Shown: positions 1-6,116 of the stretch, piece after piece
Numbering within the stretch: the stretch's first letter is position 1
Layout of the letters: each line of letters opens with the position of its first letter
Origin: Betaproteobacteria bacterium
Lineage (GTDB): Bacteria > Pseudomonadota > Gammaproteobacteria > Burkholderiales > SG8-39
Assembly: GCA_019237595.1 (NCBI GenBank)
Contig: JAFAGU010000273.1
Location: 1-20,051, forward strand
Reading direction: 5' to 3'
Length of the DNA: 20,051 bases
The notes under the pieces: model-generated
What the model was told of the DNA's origin: nothing
Database searches by the model: none
The model's input: the letters and a program-made list of their open reading frames with translations, nothing else
Made by a program: the position numbers and the translations under genes

Positions 1-176
1 TGCTCGCCACGCGATTGGGCGCGGCGGCGGTCGATACGCTGGCGAAGGGCCGCCACGGCGTGCTGGTCGGCCTCATCAAGGGCGACACGGTCGTCACGCC
101 GCTCGAAGAGATCGCCGGAAAAATGCGCCCCGCCGACGCGAGCCTCCTCGAGCTCGCGCGCACGATGGCGATCTAG
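1..176 (+). CDS. pfkA: 6-phosphofructokinase, C-terminal end (partial)
   Basis: This is the last 58 codons of a gene that begins before the window. Read from position 3, it ends at a TAG at 174-176. The visible protein has the pattern of the phosphofructokinase C-terminus: LGAAAVDTLAKGRHGVLVGL, then a threonine- and proline-containing turn (GDTVVTPLEEIAGK) and a short final helix. The family phosphorylates fructose 6-phosphate with ATP or pyrophosphate in glycolysis. The phosphoryl-donor determinants lie upstream and cannot be seen, so ATP versus PPi use is open. The stop codon overlaps the stop of the convergent moeA gene inside a single CTAG. The family call rests on a short segment and is moderately sure. 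Confidence 0.75.
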   Translation, partial: LATRLGAAAVDTLAKGRHGVLVGLIKGDTVVTPLEEIAGKMRPADASLLELARTMAI

Positions 177-1432
177 GCCAGTCCCTCGAAGAGCTGCACG
201 CTCACCGGTTCCCCGGCGGCGACCTTGCCTCGCTCGTGCTCGAGGACGATGAAGCAGTTCGCTTCGGACATCGAGCGCAGGACGCCCGAGCCCTGCTGGC
301 CGGTCGTGCGCACGCGCCACTCGCCGCGTTCCGTGAAGAGCACGCCGCGCTGGTATTCCGTTCGTCCGGGGACCTTGCGGAGGTTCTCGGAGCAAGGCAC
401 GCGCAGGAGCGGCGGCTCGAGGTCGCCTGCTTGCCCCGAGAGGTAGAGAAGCGACGGCCGCACGAACTGGTAGAAGGTCACCATCACCGCCACCGGGTTG
501 CCCGGCAGGCCGAAGAGGAACGCGTCGCCGATCCGGCCGAAGGCCATCGGCCGGCCGGGCCGCATGGCGATCTTCCAGAAAAGGACCTCGCCGAGCTTCG
601 CCATGAGCTGCTTGACGAAGTCCGCCTCGCCGACCGAAACGCCGCCGGTGGTGATCACCACGTCGGCCGATCGCGATGCCTTGAAGAATGAGCTCTCGAG
701 TTCCGGAACATTGTCTCGAACCACCCCGAGATCGACTATTTCGACTCCGAGACGCGCGAGCATCCCGTGCAGCGTGTAGCGATTCGAGTCGTAGACTTCC
801 CCTTCCTTCAGCGCGGTGCCGATCGAGGCGAGCTCGTCGCCGGTCGAGAAAAACGCGACGCGGAGCTTGCGCTTCACGCGCACCTTGCCCATGCCGAGCG
901 ACGCGATGAGGCCGAGATCCGCCGGTCGAAGCCGCTTTCCCGGCTTCAGCACGGGGACGCCCACCTTTAGATCCTCGCCGGCGGCGCGCACGTTCTGGCC
1001 TTTCTTCTGTCCGGGCGGAATGGCGATCTGCGCGCCTTCCTTCCTCACCACTTCCTGGATCACCACCGTGTCGGCGCCCTGCGGCATCACCGCGCCCGTC
1101 ATCACGCGCACGCATTGGCCGGGCCCGAGCTTGCCGCCGAAAGGCTTGCCGGCGAGGGCCGTGCCTGCTTCGGTCAGGAAGGATTCGGCGGAAGAGAGAT
1201 CGGCGGAGCGGACTGCATAACCGTCCATCGCCGAGTTGTCGTGCGCGGGGACGTTGATTGCCGGGACGATCTCCTGCGCGAGCACGCGCCCGAGCGCGTC
1301 GCGCACCGGCAGCGTCTCTTCTTCCCGGAGGACTTCCAGGCAGCGCCGGATCGCCTCGCGCGCCTTGTCGACGCGCAGGGCATCGGGGTCGTAGCCGTCG
1401 AGGCAGCTGACGGTGCCCAGGATCCCGGTCAT
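173..1432 (-). CDS. moeA: Molybdopterin molybdenumtransferase MoeA
   Basis: Cytosolic enzyme of the last step of molybdenum (or tungsten) cofactor synthesis: it inserts the metal into adenylylated molybdopterin. The 419-residue product has the usual family length. Visible family motifs are DNSAMDGYA near the N-terminus, TGGVSVGEADFVK in the MoCF-like domain, MRPGRPMAFG and GLPGNPVAVMVTF. The C-terminal beta-barrel domain follows and ends LFEGLA. I start it at the ATG at 1432-1430, which overlaps the mobA stop (ATGA), so the two genes are probably translationally coupled. The reading frame stays open upstream into mobA, but that part is Arg-rich shadow sequence without family resemblance. The stop shares CTAG with the upstream phosphofructokinase gene on the other strand. 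Confidence 0.95.
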   Translation of the reverse strand: MTGILGTVSCLDGYDPDALRVDKAREAIRRCLEVLREEETLPVRDALGRVLAQEIVPAINVPAHDNSAMDGYAVRSADLSSAESFLTEAGTALAGKPFGGKLGPGQCVRVMTGAVMPQGADTVVIQEVVRKEGAQIAIPPGQKKGQNVRAAGEDLKVGVPVLKPGKRLRPADLGLIASLGMGKVRVKRKLRVAFFSTGDELASIGTALKEGEVYDSNRYTLHGMLARLGVEIVDLGVVRDNVPELESSFFKASRSADVVITTGGVSVGEADFVKQLMAKLGEVLFWKIAMRPGRPMAFGRIGDAFLFGLPGNPVAVMVTFYQFVRPSLLYLSGQAGDLEPPLLRVPCSENLRKVPGRTEYQRGVLFTERGEWRVRTTGQQGSGVLRSMSEANCFIVLEHERGKVAAGEPVSVQLFEGLA

Positions 1433-1992
1433 TCGCGCGCGAGCTCCTCGAGCGTGTTGATGTTGCGGAAGGCGTCGGCCTCGTCGTCGAAGCTCACTTC
1501 GACGAACTCGAGCGAGCCGTACCACGCGTCGATCTTGCGTCCCCCGCCGCGCAGGAACGCCTCGAGGTTCCCGAGCAGGTCTTTCCGCACGAGGGCGAAC
1601 ACGGGATGCGGCTGGTCGCCGGTCTTCGCGACCGAGAGCTGGTTCTTCCCCAGGTTTTTTTTCAGCCGCTGCACGAGGTCGCCGGGCAGGAAGGGCGAAT
1701 CGCAAGGGACCGTCACCACGAGCTCGTGCGAAGCGGCTTGGAGCCCCGCGTGCAATCCCGCGAGCGGTCCGGCGAAGCCGCCGACGTCGTCGGCGACGAT
1801 GCGACGACCGAATACCTCGTACGCGGCCCGGTTCTGGTTCGCGTTGATGATCACTTCATCGACTTGGGGTGCGAGGCGCTCCAGCACGTGCGCGACCATC
1901 GGCTTGCCGCGCAGGAGCTGCAGGCCCTTGTCGACGCCGCCCATGCGCCGGCCGAGACCGCCCGCGAGCACGATTCCCGAAACAGCGCTCAT
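1429..1992 (-). CDS. mobA: Molybdenum cofactor guanylyltransferase MobA
   Basis: Links GMP from GTP to the molybdenum cofactor, giving the MGD form used by DMSO-reductase-family enzymes such as the formate dehydrogenase in this window. The 187-residue length fits MobA. The nucleotide-binding signature LAGGLGRRMGG with following DKGL is at residues 9-24, the GGFAGPLAGL loop at 71-80, and the metal-binding Asp of CDSP at residue 98. The ATG at 1992-1990 is chosen because the protein then begins directly before the GTP loop; an upstream extension reads as noise. It is the first gene of a mobA-moeA pair with a 4-nt overlap, divergent from the MFS gene with only 30 bp between the two starts. Confidence 0.95.
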   Translation of the reverse strand: MSAVSGIVLAGGLGRRMGGVDKGLQLLRGKPMVAHVLERLAPQVDEVIINANQNRAAYEVFGRRIVADDVGGFAGPLAGLHAGLQAASHELVVTVPCDSPFLPGDLVQRLKKNLGKNQLSVAKTGDQPHPVFALVRKDLLGNLEAFLRGGGRKIDAWYGSLEFVEVSFDDEADAFRNINTLEELARE

Positions 1993-1998
1993 CGCCGC

Positions 1999-2006
1999 GA
2001 TTCTAA
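1999..2006 (-). promoter_or_regulatory. Candidate -10 element for mobA
   Basis: Reading the minus strand, TAGAAT (2005-2000) matches five of six bases of the sigma70 -10 consensus. It ends 7 nt before the mobA ATG. If used, transcription would start at or beside the ATG and give a leaderless mRNA, which fits the lack of a Shine-Dalgarno sequence there. No good -35 is seen. This is a weak prediction from sequence alone. Confidence 0.3.
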
Positions 2007-2022
2007 AGAGTAAGCTTCGCCC

Positions 2023-3207
2023 ATGACCGATCGCCGCTTCCTCGTGCCGTTCATCAACGCCGGGCACTTGCTCGACCACCTCGTCATGCTGGTCTTTCCC
2101 ACGGTCGTGCTAGCGCTCGCGCGCGACTGGGGGCAGTCGTACTCCGAGCTTCTTCCGCTCGCGCTGGGCGGCTTCATCGCCTTCGGCGCCTTCGCCATTC
2201 CCGCCGGCTGGCTCGCCGACCACTGGAGCCGATACAAGATGATGGTCGTTTTCTTCTTCGGCATCGGGGCCTCGCTCTTCGCCACGGGCTTCGCGCAGGC
2301 GCCGTGGCAGATCGCCGCCGGGCTCACGCTGACCGGCATGTTCGCCGCGATCTACCATCCCGTGGGCATCGCGATGCTAGTGGCCGCGCCGAAGAACCTC
2401 GGCATGGCCCTCGGATGGAACGGCCTGTGGGGCAACCTCGGGCTCGCCTTTGCGGCCATCATCTCGGGCGCGCTCATGGATCTGTGGAGCTGGCGCGCCG
2501 CGTTCTTCGTTCCCGGGCTGCTCTCGATCGGCGTGGGCGCGCTCTTTCTCGCGCTCGTACCCGACCCGGGCCCCGTGGAGAAGAAGTCGAAGACCATCGG
2601 CCTGCACCTCGATGCGCGCACGATGGCGCAGATCTTCGCGATCCTCCTCATCGCGACGGCCTGCGGCGGCGTGATCTTCAACTCCACCACCGTCGCGATG
2701 CCCAAGGTCTTCGACGAGCGGCTGCGGGCGCTCACGCAGACGAACTTCGGCGTCGGCGCGCTCGTCGCCTTCGTCTACTCCGTGGCGGCGTTCGCCCAGG
2801 TGCTGATGGGCACGCTCATGAGCCGCTTCGAGATGCGCACGCTCATGATCGGCGTCGGCCTCGTGCAGATCCCGCTCCTCGCGGCGGCCGCGACGCTCGA
2901 CGGCTGGCCGATGCTCGTGGTCGCGCTCCTCATGATGATGGCCATCTTCGGCCAGATCCCGCTGAACGACGGCATCGTCGGCAAGTATGTCGCGGACGAA
3001 TATCGCGCGCGCGTGCTCTCCGTGCGCTACGTGGTCTCGCTCGGCGTCGCCTCGGTGGCCGTGCCGATGATCGCCCTCCTGCACCGCACGGAAGGCGGCT
3101 TCCGCAACGTCTTCATGGTGCTCGCGGCGCTCGCGCTGGCGATCCTCGTCTCGGCGTTCTTCTTCCCTTCGCGCGAACGGATGCTGCGCGCGCCGGCCGC
3201 CGCCTAG
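2023..3207 (+). CDS. Major facilitator superfamily transporter
   Basis: A 394-residue polytopic inner-membrane protein, the usual size of a 12-helix MFS carrier. Between helices 2 and 3 lies the MFS loop motif (PAGWLADHWSRYKMM, about residues 62-76). The half-repeat around AAIYHPVGIAML and GWNGLWGNLGLAF resembles the fosmidomycin-resistance-like MFS branch. The substrate cannot be read from the sequence. It sits between mobA-moeA and moaA-fdhD, so a role in moving a substrate or ion linked to the molybdoenzyme is possible, but this is guilt by association. It diverges from mobA, and its TAG stop shares a CTAG with the convergent fdhD stop. No intergenic space is left for a terminator. Confidence 0.85.
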   Translation: MTDRRFLVPFINAGHLLDHLVMLVFPTVVLALARDWGQSYSELLPLALGGFIAFGAFAIPAGWLADHWSRYKMMVVFFFGIGASLFATGFAQAPWQIAAGLTLTGMFAAIYHPVGIAMLVAAPKNLGMALGWNGLWGNLGLAFAAIISGALMDLWSWRAAFFVPGLLSIGVGALFLALVPDPGPVEKKSKTIGLHLDARTMAQIFAILLIATACGGVIFNSTTVAMPKVFDERLRALTQTNFGVGALVAFVYSVAAFAQVLMGTLMSRFEMRTLMIGVGLVQIPLLAAAATLDGWPMLVVALLMMMAIFGQIPLNDGIVGKYVADEYRARVLSVRYVVSLGVASVAVPMIALLHRTEGGFRNVFMVLAALALAILVSAFFFPSRERMLRAPAAA

Positions 3208-4037
3208 GCGAGCGCCGTCGGCCGCGGCGCGGAGCGCACCAGGCGCTCCTTGCCCGTGAAGAGCAGGTAGTGGCGGCCGCTCGCGCGGCCGAGCATCGTA
3301 AGGCCGGTTTTCCTCGCCACCGAATAGCCCATTTGCGTGAGGCCCGAGCGCGACACGAGGAAGGGGATCCTCATCTGCACGCACTTGATCACCATCTCGG
3401 AGGTGAGCCGCCCGGTGGTGTAGAAGACCTTGTCCGCGCCGTCGATCCCGTCCAGCCACATGAAGCCCGCGATCGCGTCGACCGCGTTGTGGCGGCCGAC
3501 GTCCTCCACGAACATCAGGATCTCGCCCTCGAGCGTCGCGAGGGCGCAGCCGTGCACGGCGCCCGCCTGCTTGTAGATCGTCTCGTGTTTGCGCACCTTC
3601 TCGAGCAGCACGAAGAGCTTCTCGTCCGATAGCGAGACGTTCCGGTTCAATTCGACGTTCTCGATCTCCTCCATGAGGTCGCCGAACACGGTCCCCTGTC
3701 CGCAGCCCGTGGTGACGGTGCGCTTCGCGGTCTTGTTTTCCAGGTCGAGCTTGCTTCTCGTGACGACCGCGGCCGAGTCGGTTTCCCAGTCGACCTGGAC
3801 CGACTCGATTTCGTCGATCGATTCCACGAGCCGCTGGTTGCGGAGGTAGCCGATGACGAGCGCCTCGGGCGCGTGGCCGAGCGTCATCAGGGTGACGAGC
3901 TCGCGCTTGTCGACGTAGACCGTCAGGGGATGCTCGCCGGCGATGGCGGTCGGCACCATCTCGCCCGACTCGTTGAACGCCTCGACGTCGAACGTGGCGG
4001 GGCGCGCGGCGTGCGTCAGCTGGGGCTTAGGCACCAT
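3204..4037 (-). CDS. fdhD: Formate dehydrogenase accessory sulfurtransferase FdhD
   Basis: FdhD passes sulfur from a cysteine desulfurase to the bis-MGD cofactor and is needed for active formate dehydrogenase. The 277-residue protein shows the family motifs EDVGRHNAVDAIAG, TTGRLTSEMVIK and a C-terminal block SRSGLTQMGYSVARKTGLTM. The catalytic loop reads TTGCGQGTVFGD: Cys112 is present, but the position of the second Cys of the E. coli CxxC motif is Gly115. That is seen directly; whether it matters is discussed as a finding. The gene lies 5 nt downstream of moaA and is probably co-transcribed with it. Its stop overlaps the MFS stop on the other strand. Confidence 0.94.
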   Translation of the reverse strand: MVPKPQLTHAARPATFDVEAFNESGEMVPTAIAGEHPLTVYVDKRELVTLMTLGHAPEALVIGYLRNQRLVESIDEIESVQVDWETDSAAVVTRSKLDLENKTAKRTVTTGCGQGTVFGDLMEEIENVELNRNVSLSDEKLFVLLEKVRKHETIYKQAGAVHGCALATLEGEILMFVEDVGRHNAVDAIAGFMWLDGIDGADKVFYTTGRLTSEMVIKCVQMRIPFLVSRSGLTQMGYSVARKTGLTMLGRASGRHYLLFTGKERLVRSAPRPTALA

Positions 4038-4042
4038 GCGAG

Positions 4043-5122
4043 CTAGCCGCCAATGTAGGACATCTCCACTTTCCTGCCCTTCGCCGTCTGCGCGGTGCGG
4101 ATTTCGGAGTAGCGGTCCTCGCGCGCCTGCCAGACCGCGGCGATTTCGTTCCGCAGCGCTTCGTCGGAAGCGCCGCCCCGCACGAGCGCCTTCAGGTCGT
4201 GCCCGCCCTGCGCGAAGAGGCAGGTGTAGAGCGCGCCCTCGGTCGAGAGGCGCATGCGCGTGCAGCTCGAGCAGAATGCCTGGGTGACCGAGGAGATGAC
4301 GCCGATCTCGCCGGCGCCGTCCTTATAGCGCCAGCGCTCGGCGACCTCGCCCTCGTAGTTCGCGTCCGCTGGCTCGAGCGGCCAGCGTGCCGAGATGCGC
4401 CGAACGATCTCGGCAGAAGGCACGACGTCGTCCGTGCGCCAGCCGTTGGTGCTTCCGACGTCCATGTACTCGATGAATCGGGCAATGGTGCCGGCACCCT
4501 TGGCCCGCCAGAAGTCGGCCATGCGCTCGATCTCGCCGTCGTTGACGCCGCGCTTGACCACCATGTTGACCTTCACCGGGCCAAGGCCTGCCTCGCGGGC
4601 CGCCTCGATTCCTTCGAGGACCTTGGCGACCGGGAAATCGGCATCGTTCATGGCGCGGAATGTCGCGTCGTCGAGCGAATCGAGGCTCACCGTGACGCGG
4701 TGGAGTCCCGCCGCCTTCAGCGCGCGCGCATGGCGGGCGAGAAGCGAGCCGTTGGTCGTGAGGGTGAGCTCCGCGCCGAGCGGCGCAAGCAGCTCGATCA
4801 GGCGCGGCAAGTCGCGCCGCACGAGCGGTTCGCCGCCCGTGAGGCGGATCTTCTGCACGCCAAGCCCCACGAACACGCGCGCGAGCCGCGCGATTTCCTC
4901 GAAGCTCAGGATGGCGCCGTGGGGGAGGAAGCGGTAGCTCGCGTCGAACACCTCGCGGGGCATGCAGTACACGCAGCGAAAGTTGCAGCGGTCGGTGACC
5001 GAGATGCGCAGGTCGTGCATCCTGCGGCCGCGCGTATCGGCGAGCGTGCCGCCCGTGAAGGGCGCAGCGCGCACGGGCGCCAATGCCCCTTGCGCGCGTA
5101 TTGGAATGATCGTCTTCGCCAT
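4043..5122 (-). CDS. moaA: GTP 3',8-cyclase MoaA (radical SAM)
   Basis: Catalyses the first committed step of molybdenum-cofactor synthesis: the radical-SAM rearrangement of GTP that leads, with MoaC, to cyclic pyranopterin monophosphate. The 359-residue product has the N-terminal SAM cluster ligands C46-x3-C50-x2-C53 (CNFRCVYC), the LTGGEPL motif at about 94-100 and the C-terminal cluster ligands C284-x2-C287-x13-C301. It ends in the essential-looking Gly-Gly tail (SYIGG). I use the ATG at 5122-5120; an in-frame ATG at 5191 would add a 23-residue stretch unlike the family and would overlap the divergent gene. moaC, moaD and moaE are not in the window. It heads the moaA-fdhD pair. Confidence 0.96.
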   Translation of the reverse strand: MAKTIIPIRAQGALAPVRAAPFTGGTLADTRGRRMHDLRISVTDRCNFRCVYCMPREVFDASYRFLPHGAILSFEEIARLARVFVGLGVQKIRLTGGEPLVRRDLPRLIELLAPLGAELTLTTNGSLLARHARALKAAGLHRVTVSLDSLDDATFRAMNDADFPVAKVLEGIEAAREAGLGPVKVNMVVKRGVNDGEIERMADFWRAKGAGTIARFIEYMDVGSTNGWRTDDVVPSAEIVRRISARWPLEPADANYEGEVAERWRYKDGAGEIGVISSVTQAFCSSCTRMRLSTEGALYTCLFAQGGHDLKALVRGGASDEALRNEIAAVWQAREDRYSEIRTAQTAKGRKVEMSYIGG

Positions 5123-5140
5123 GCGTTTTCGCTCTGAAAA

Positions 5141-5149
5141 ATCATAGCA
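5141..5149 (-). promoter_or_regulatory. Candidate extended -10 promoter for moaA-fdhD
   Basis: On the minus strand these bases read TGCTATGAT: a TG-n extension followed by TATGAT, five of six matches to TATAAT. It ends 18 nt before the moaA ATG, leaving a short leader. No clear -35 is visible, which an extended -10 can tolerate. It lies back to back with the candidate promoter of the DUF3305 gene, so the two divergent units may compete or be co-regulated. Confidence 0.4.
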
Positions 5150-5157
5150 GACAGGGG

Positions 5158-5163
5158 TATAGT
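5158..5163 (+). promoter_or_regulatory. Candidate -10 element for the DUF3305/FDH unit
   Basis: TATAGT matches five of six bases of the -10 consensus and ends 8 nt before the ATG at 5172. The predicted start point would fall at the ATG itself, giving a leaderless message; otherwise translation begins at the next ATG (5190). A poor -35 candidate (TGAAAA, 5135-5140) sits 17 bp upstream. Prediction only. Confidence 0.35.
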
Positions 5164-5171
5164 GCGCGCCA

Positions 5172-5654
5172 ATGAACGAGCGTTCACACATGCCTTCGCG
5201 ACGCGTCGCCGTGGTGATGCAGCGCCGCCCGATTGCGAATCGCTGGCAGTCCGAAGTCTGGGAGCCGGTGGGCGTGCTCGAGGACGAGACTCAGGGGGCG
5301 CCACGGCAGCTCGTCGATCATCCTGAGAGCGCCCAGTGGCTGCATCCCGGCTTCGAGGTGCAACTGCAGCGCTCCGAGGCCGAGGGCTACTTCCATAACG
5401 TCTCCACGGGGCAGCCGCGCGTCTTCGTCCTGTGGCGCATGGAGGAGGGCCGCGCGGTGCCGCAGTTCGTCACCGTCAGCTACGACGAGGCGAGCCGCTG
5501 GATGGACGGCGGCGAGAGCGTCGATTCCGTCGCGATGCCGGCGGACTTGCACGCGTGGGTGGCGGCGTTCGTCGAGGAGAACTATCGCCCCGAGCCGAAG
5601 AAGCGCATCAAGCCGCAATCGTTCAAGTCGCCGCGCGAGCGGACCTCGGGCTAG
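5172..5654 (+). CDS. DUF3305 domain protein
   Basis: A 160-residue soluble protein with no signal peptide or membrane segment. It matches what I know as DUF3305: a basic N-terminal strand (VAVVMQRRPIANRWQSEVW), a central FVLWRMEEG segment, and a Lys/Arg-rich tail after ENYRPEPKKR. The family has no established biochemical role as far as I know, but its genes travel with DUF3306 and formate dehydrogenase genes, so I infer a cytosolic part in assembling or supplying the enzyme. It is the first gene of the rightward FDH run, 49 bp from divergent moaA. The start may be 5172 or the in-frame ATG at 5190; neither has a strong ribosome-binding site. The next gene begins 6 nt after its stop. Confidence 0.85.
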   Translation: MNERSHMPSRRVAVVMQRRPIANRWQSEVWEPVGVLEDETQGAPRQLVDHPESAQWLHPGFEVQLQRSEAEGYFHNVSTGQPRVFVLWRMEEGRAVPQFVTVSYDEASRWMDGGESVDSVAMPADLHAWVAAFVEENYRPEPKKRIKPQSFKSPRERTSG

Positions 5655-5660
5655 CGCGGC

Positions 5661-6116
5661 ATGAGCGAGGAGAAGCAGGACTTCCTTCGCCGCTGGTCCC
5701 GCCTGAAGCGCGAGTCCGCCGCCGCGCCCTCGACGGCCAGCGGGAAAAGCGCGACTGCCGGCGAGGCGCCCGAGCTGCCGCCGATCGAGAGCCTCAGCTT
5801 CGAATCCGACTTCCGGGCGTTCATGCAATCGAAGGTCGAGGAGACGGTGAAGCGCGCCGCACTGAAGAAGCTCTTCTCCGACCCGCGCTTCAACGTCATG
5901 GACGGCCTCGATACGTATATCGACGACTACACGAAGGAAGACCCGATTCCGGAAACGCTTCTCGCGCAGCTGCGCCACGCGCGGCAGACGCTTCTGGCGC
6001 CGCAGGAGCGCGAAGCGGAAAAGGAAAGGGAAGACCGGCGGCAAGAGCAGGAGCAGGCGGCGGTCGAGCCTGCGGGCAAGAATGGCAATCCAGGACAAGA
6101 CCCTCAAGCTCTGTAG
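5661..6116 (+). CDS. DUF3306 domain protein
   Basis: A 151-residue soluble protein. It opens with the DUF3306-type FLRRWSRLKRE stretch and has a conserved-looking core (SLSFESDFRAFMQSKVEETVKRAALKKLF then DPRFNVMDGLDTYIDDYT, about residues 48-93). It ends in a charged Glu/Arg/Gln-rich helix probably forming a coiled coil. It lacks cysteines, so it is not an Fe-S carrier. Function is unknown; it is placed between DUF3305 and the polyferredoxin in a tight run, which suggests the three proteins work together. Its 3' end overlaps the next gene by 35 nt in another frame, a long overlap compared with the 4-nt overlaps elsewhere here. Confidence 0.85.
   Translation: MSEEKQDFLRRWSRLKRESAAAPSTASGKSATAGEAPELPPIESLSFESDFRAFMQSKVEETVKRAALKKLFSDPRFNVMDGLDTYIDDYTKEDPIPETLLAQLRHARQTLLAPQEREAEKEREDRRQEQEQAAVEPAGKNGNPGQDPQAL

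Noticed and set aside
1433..1705. A 91-residue N-terminal extension of MoeA
   Set aside because: The added residues are an Arg-rich shadow of mobA. The ATG at 1432 gives normal family length and an ATGA junction.
5123..5171. A molybdenum-cofactor riboswitch ahead of moaA
   Set aside because: The gap is only 49 bp and holds a promoter-like extended -10, too short for the known Moco-type riboswitch fold.
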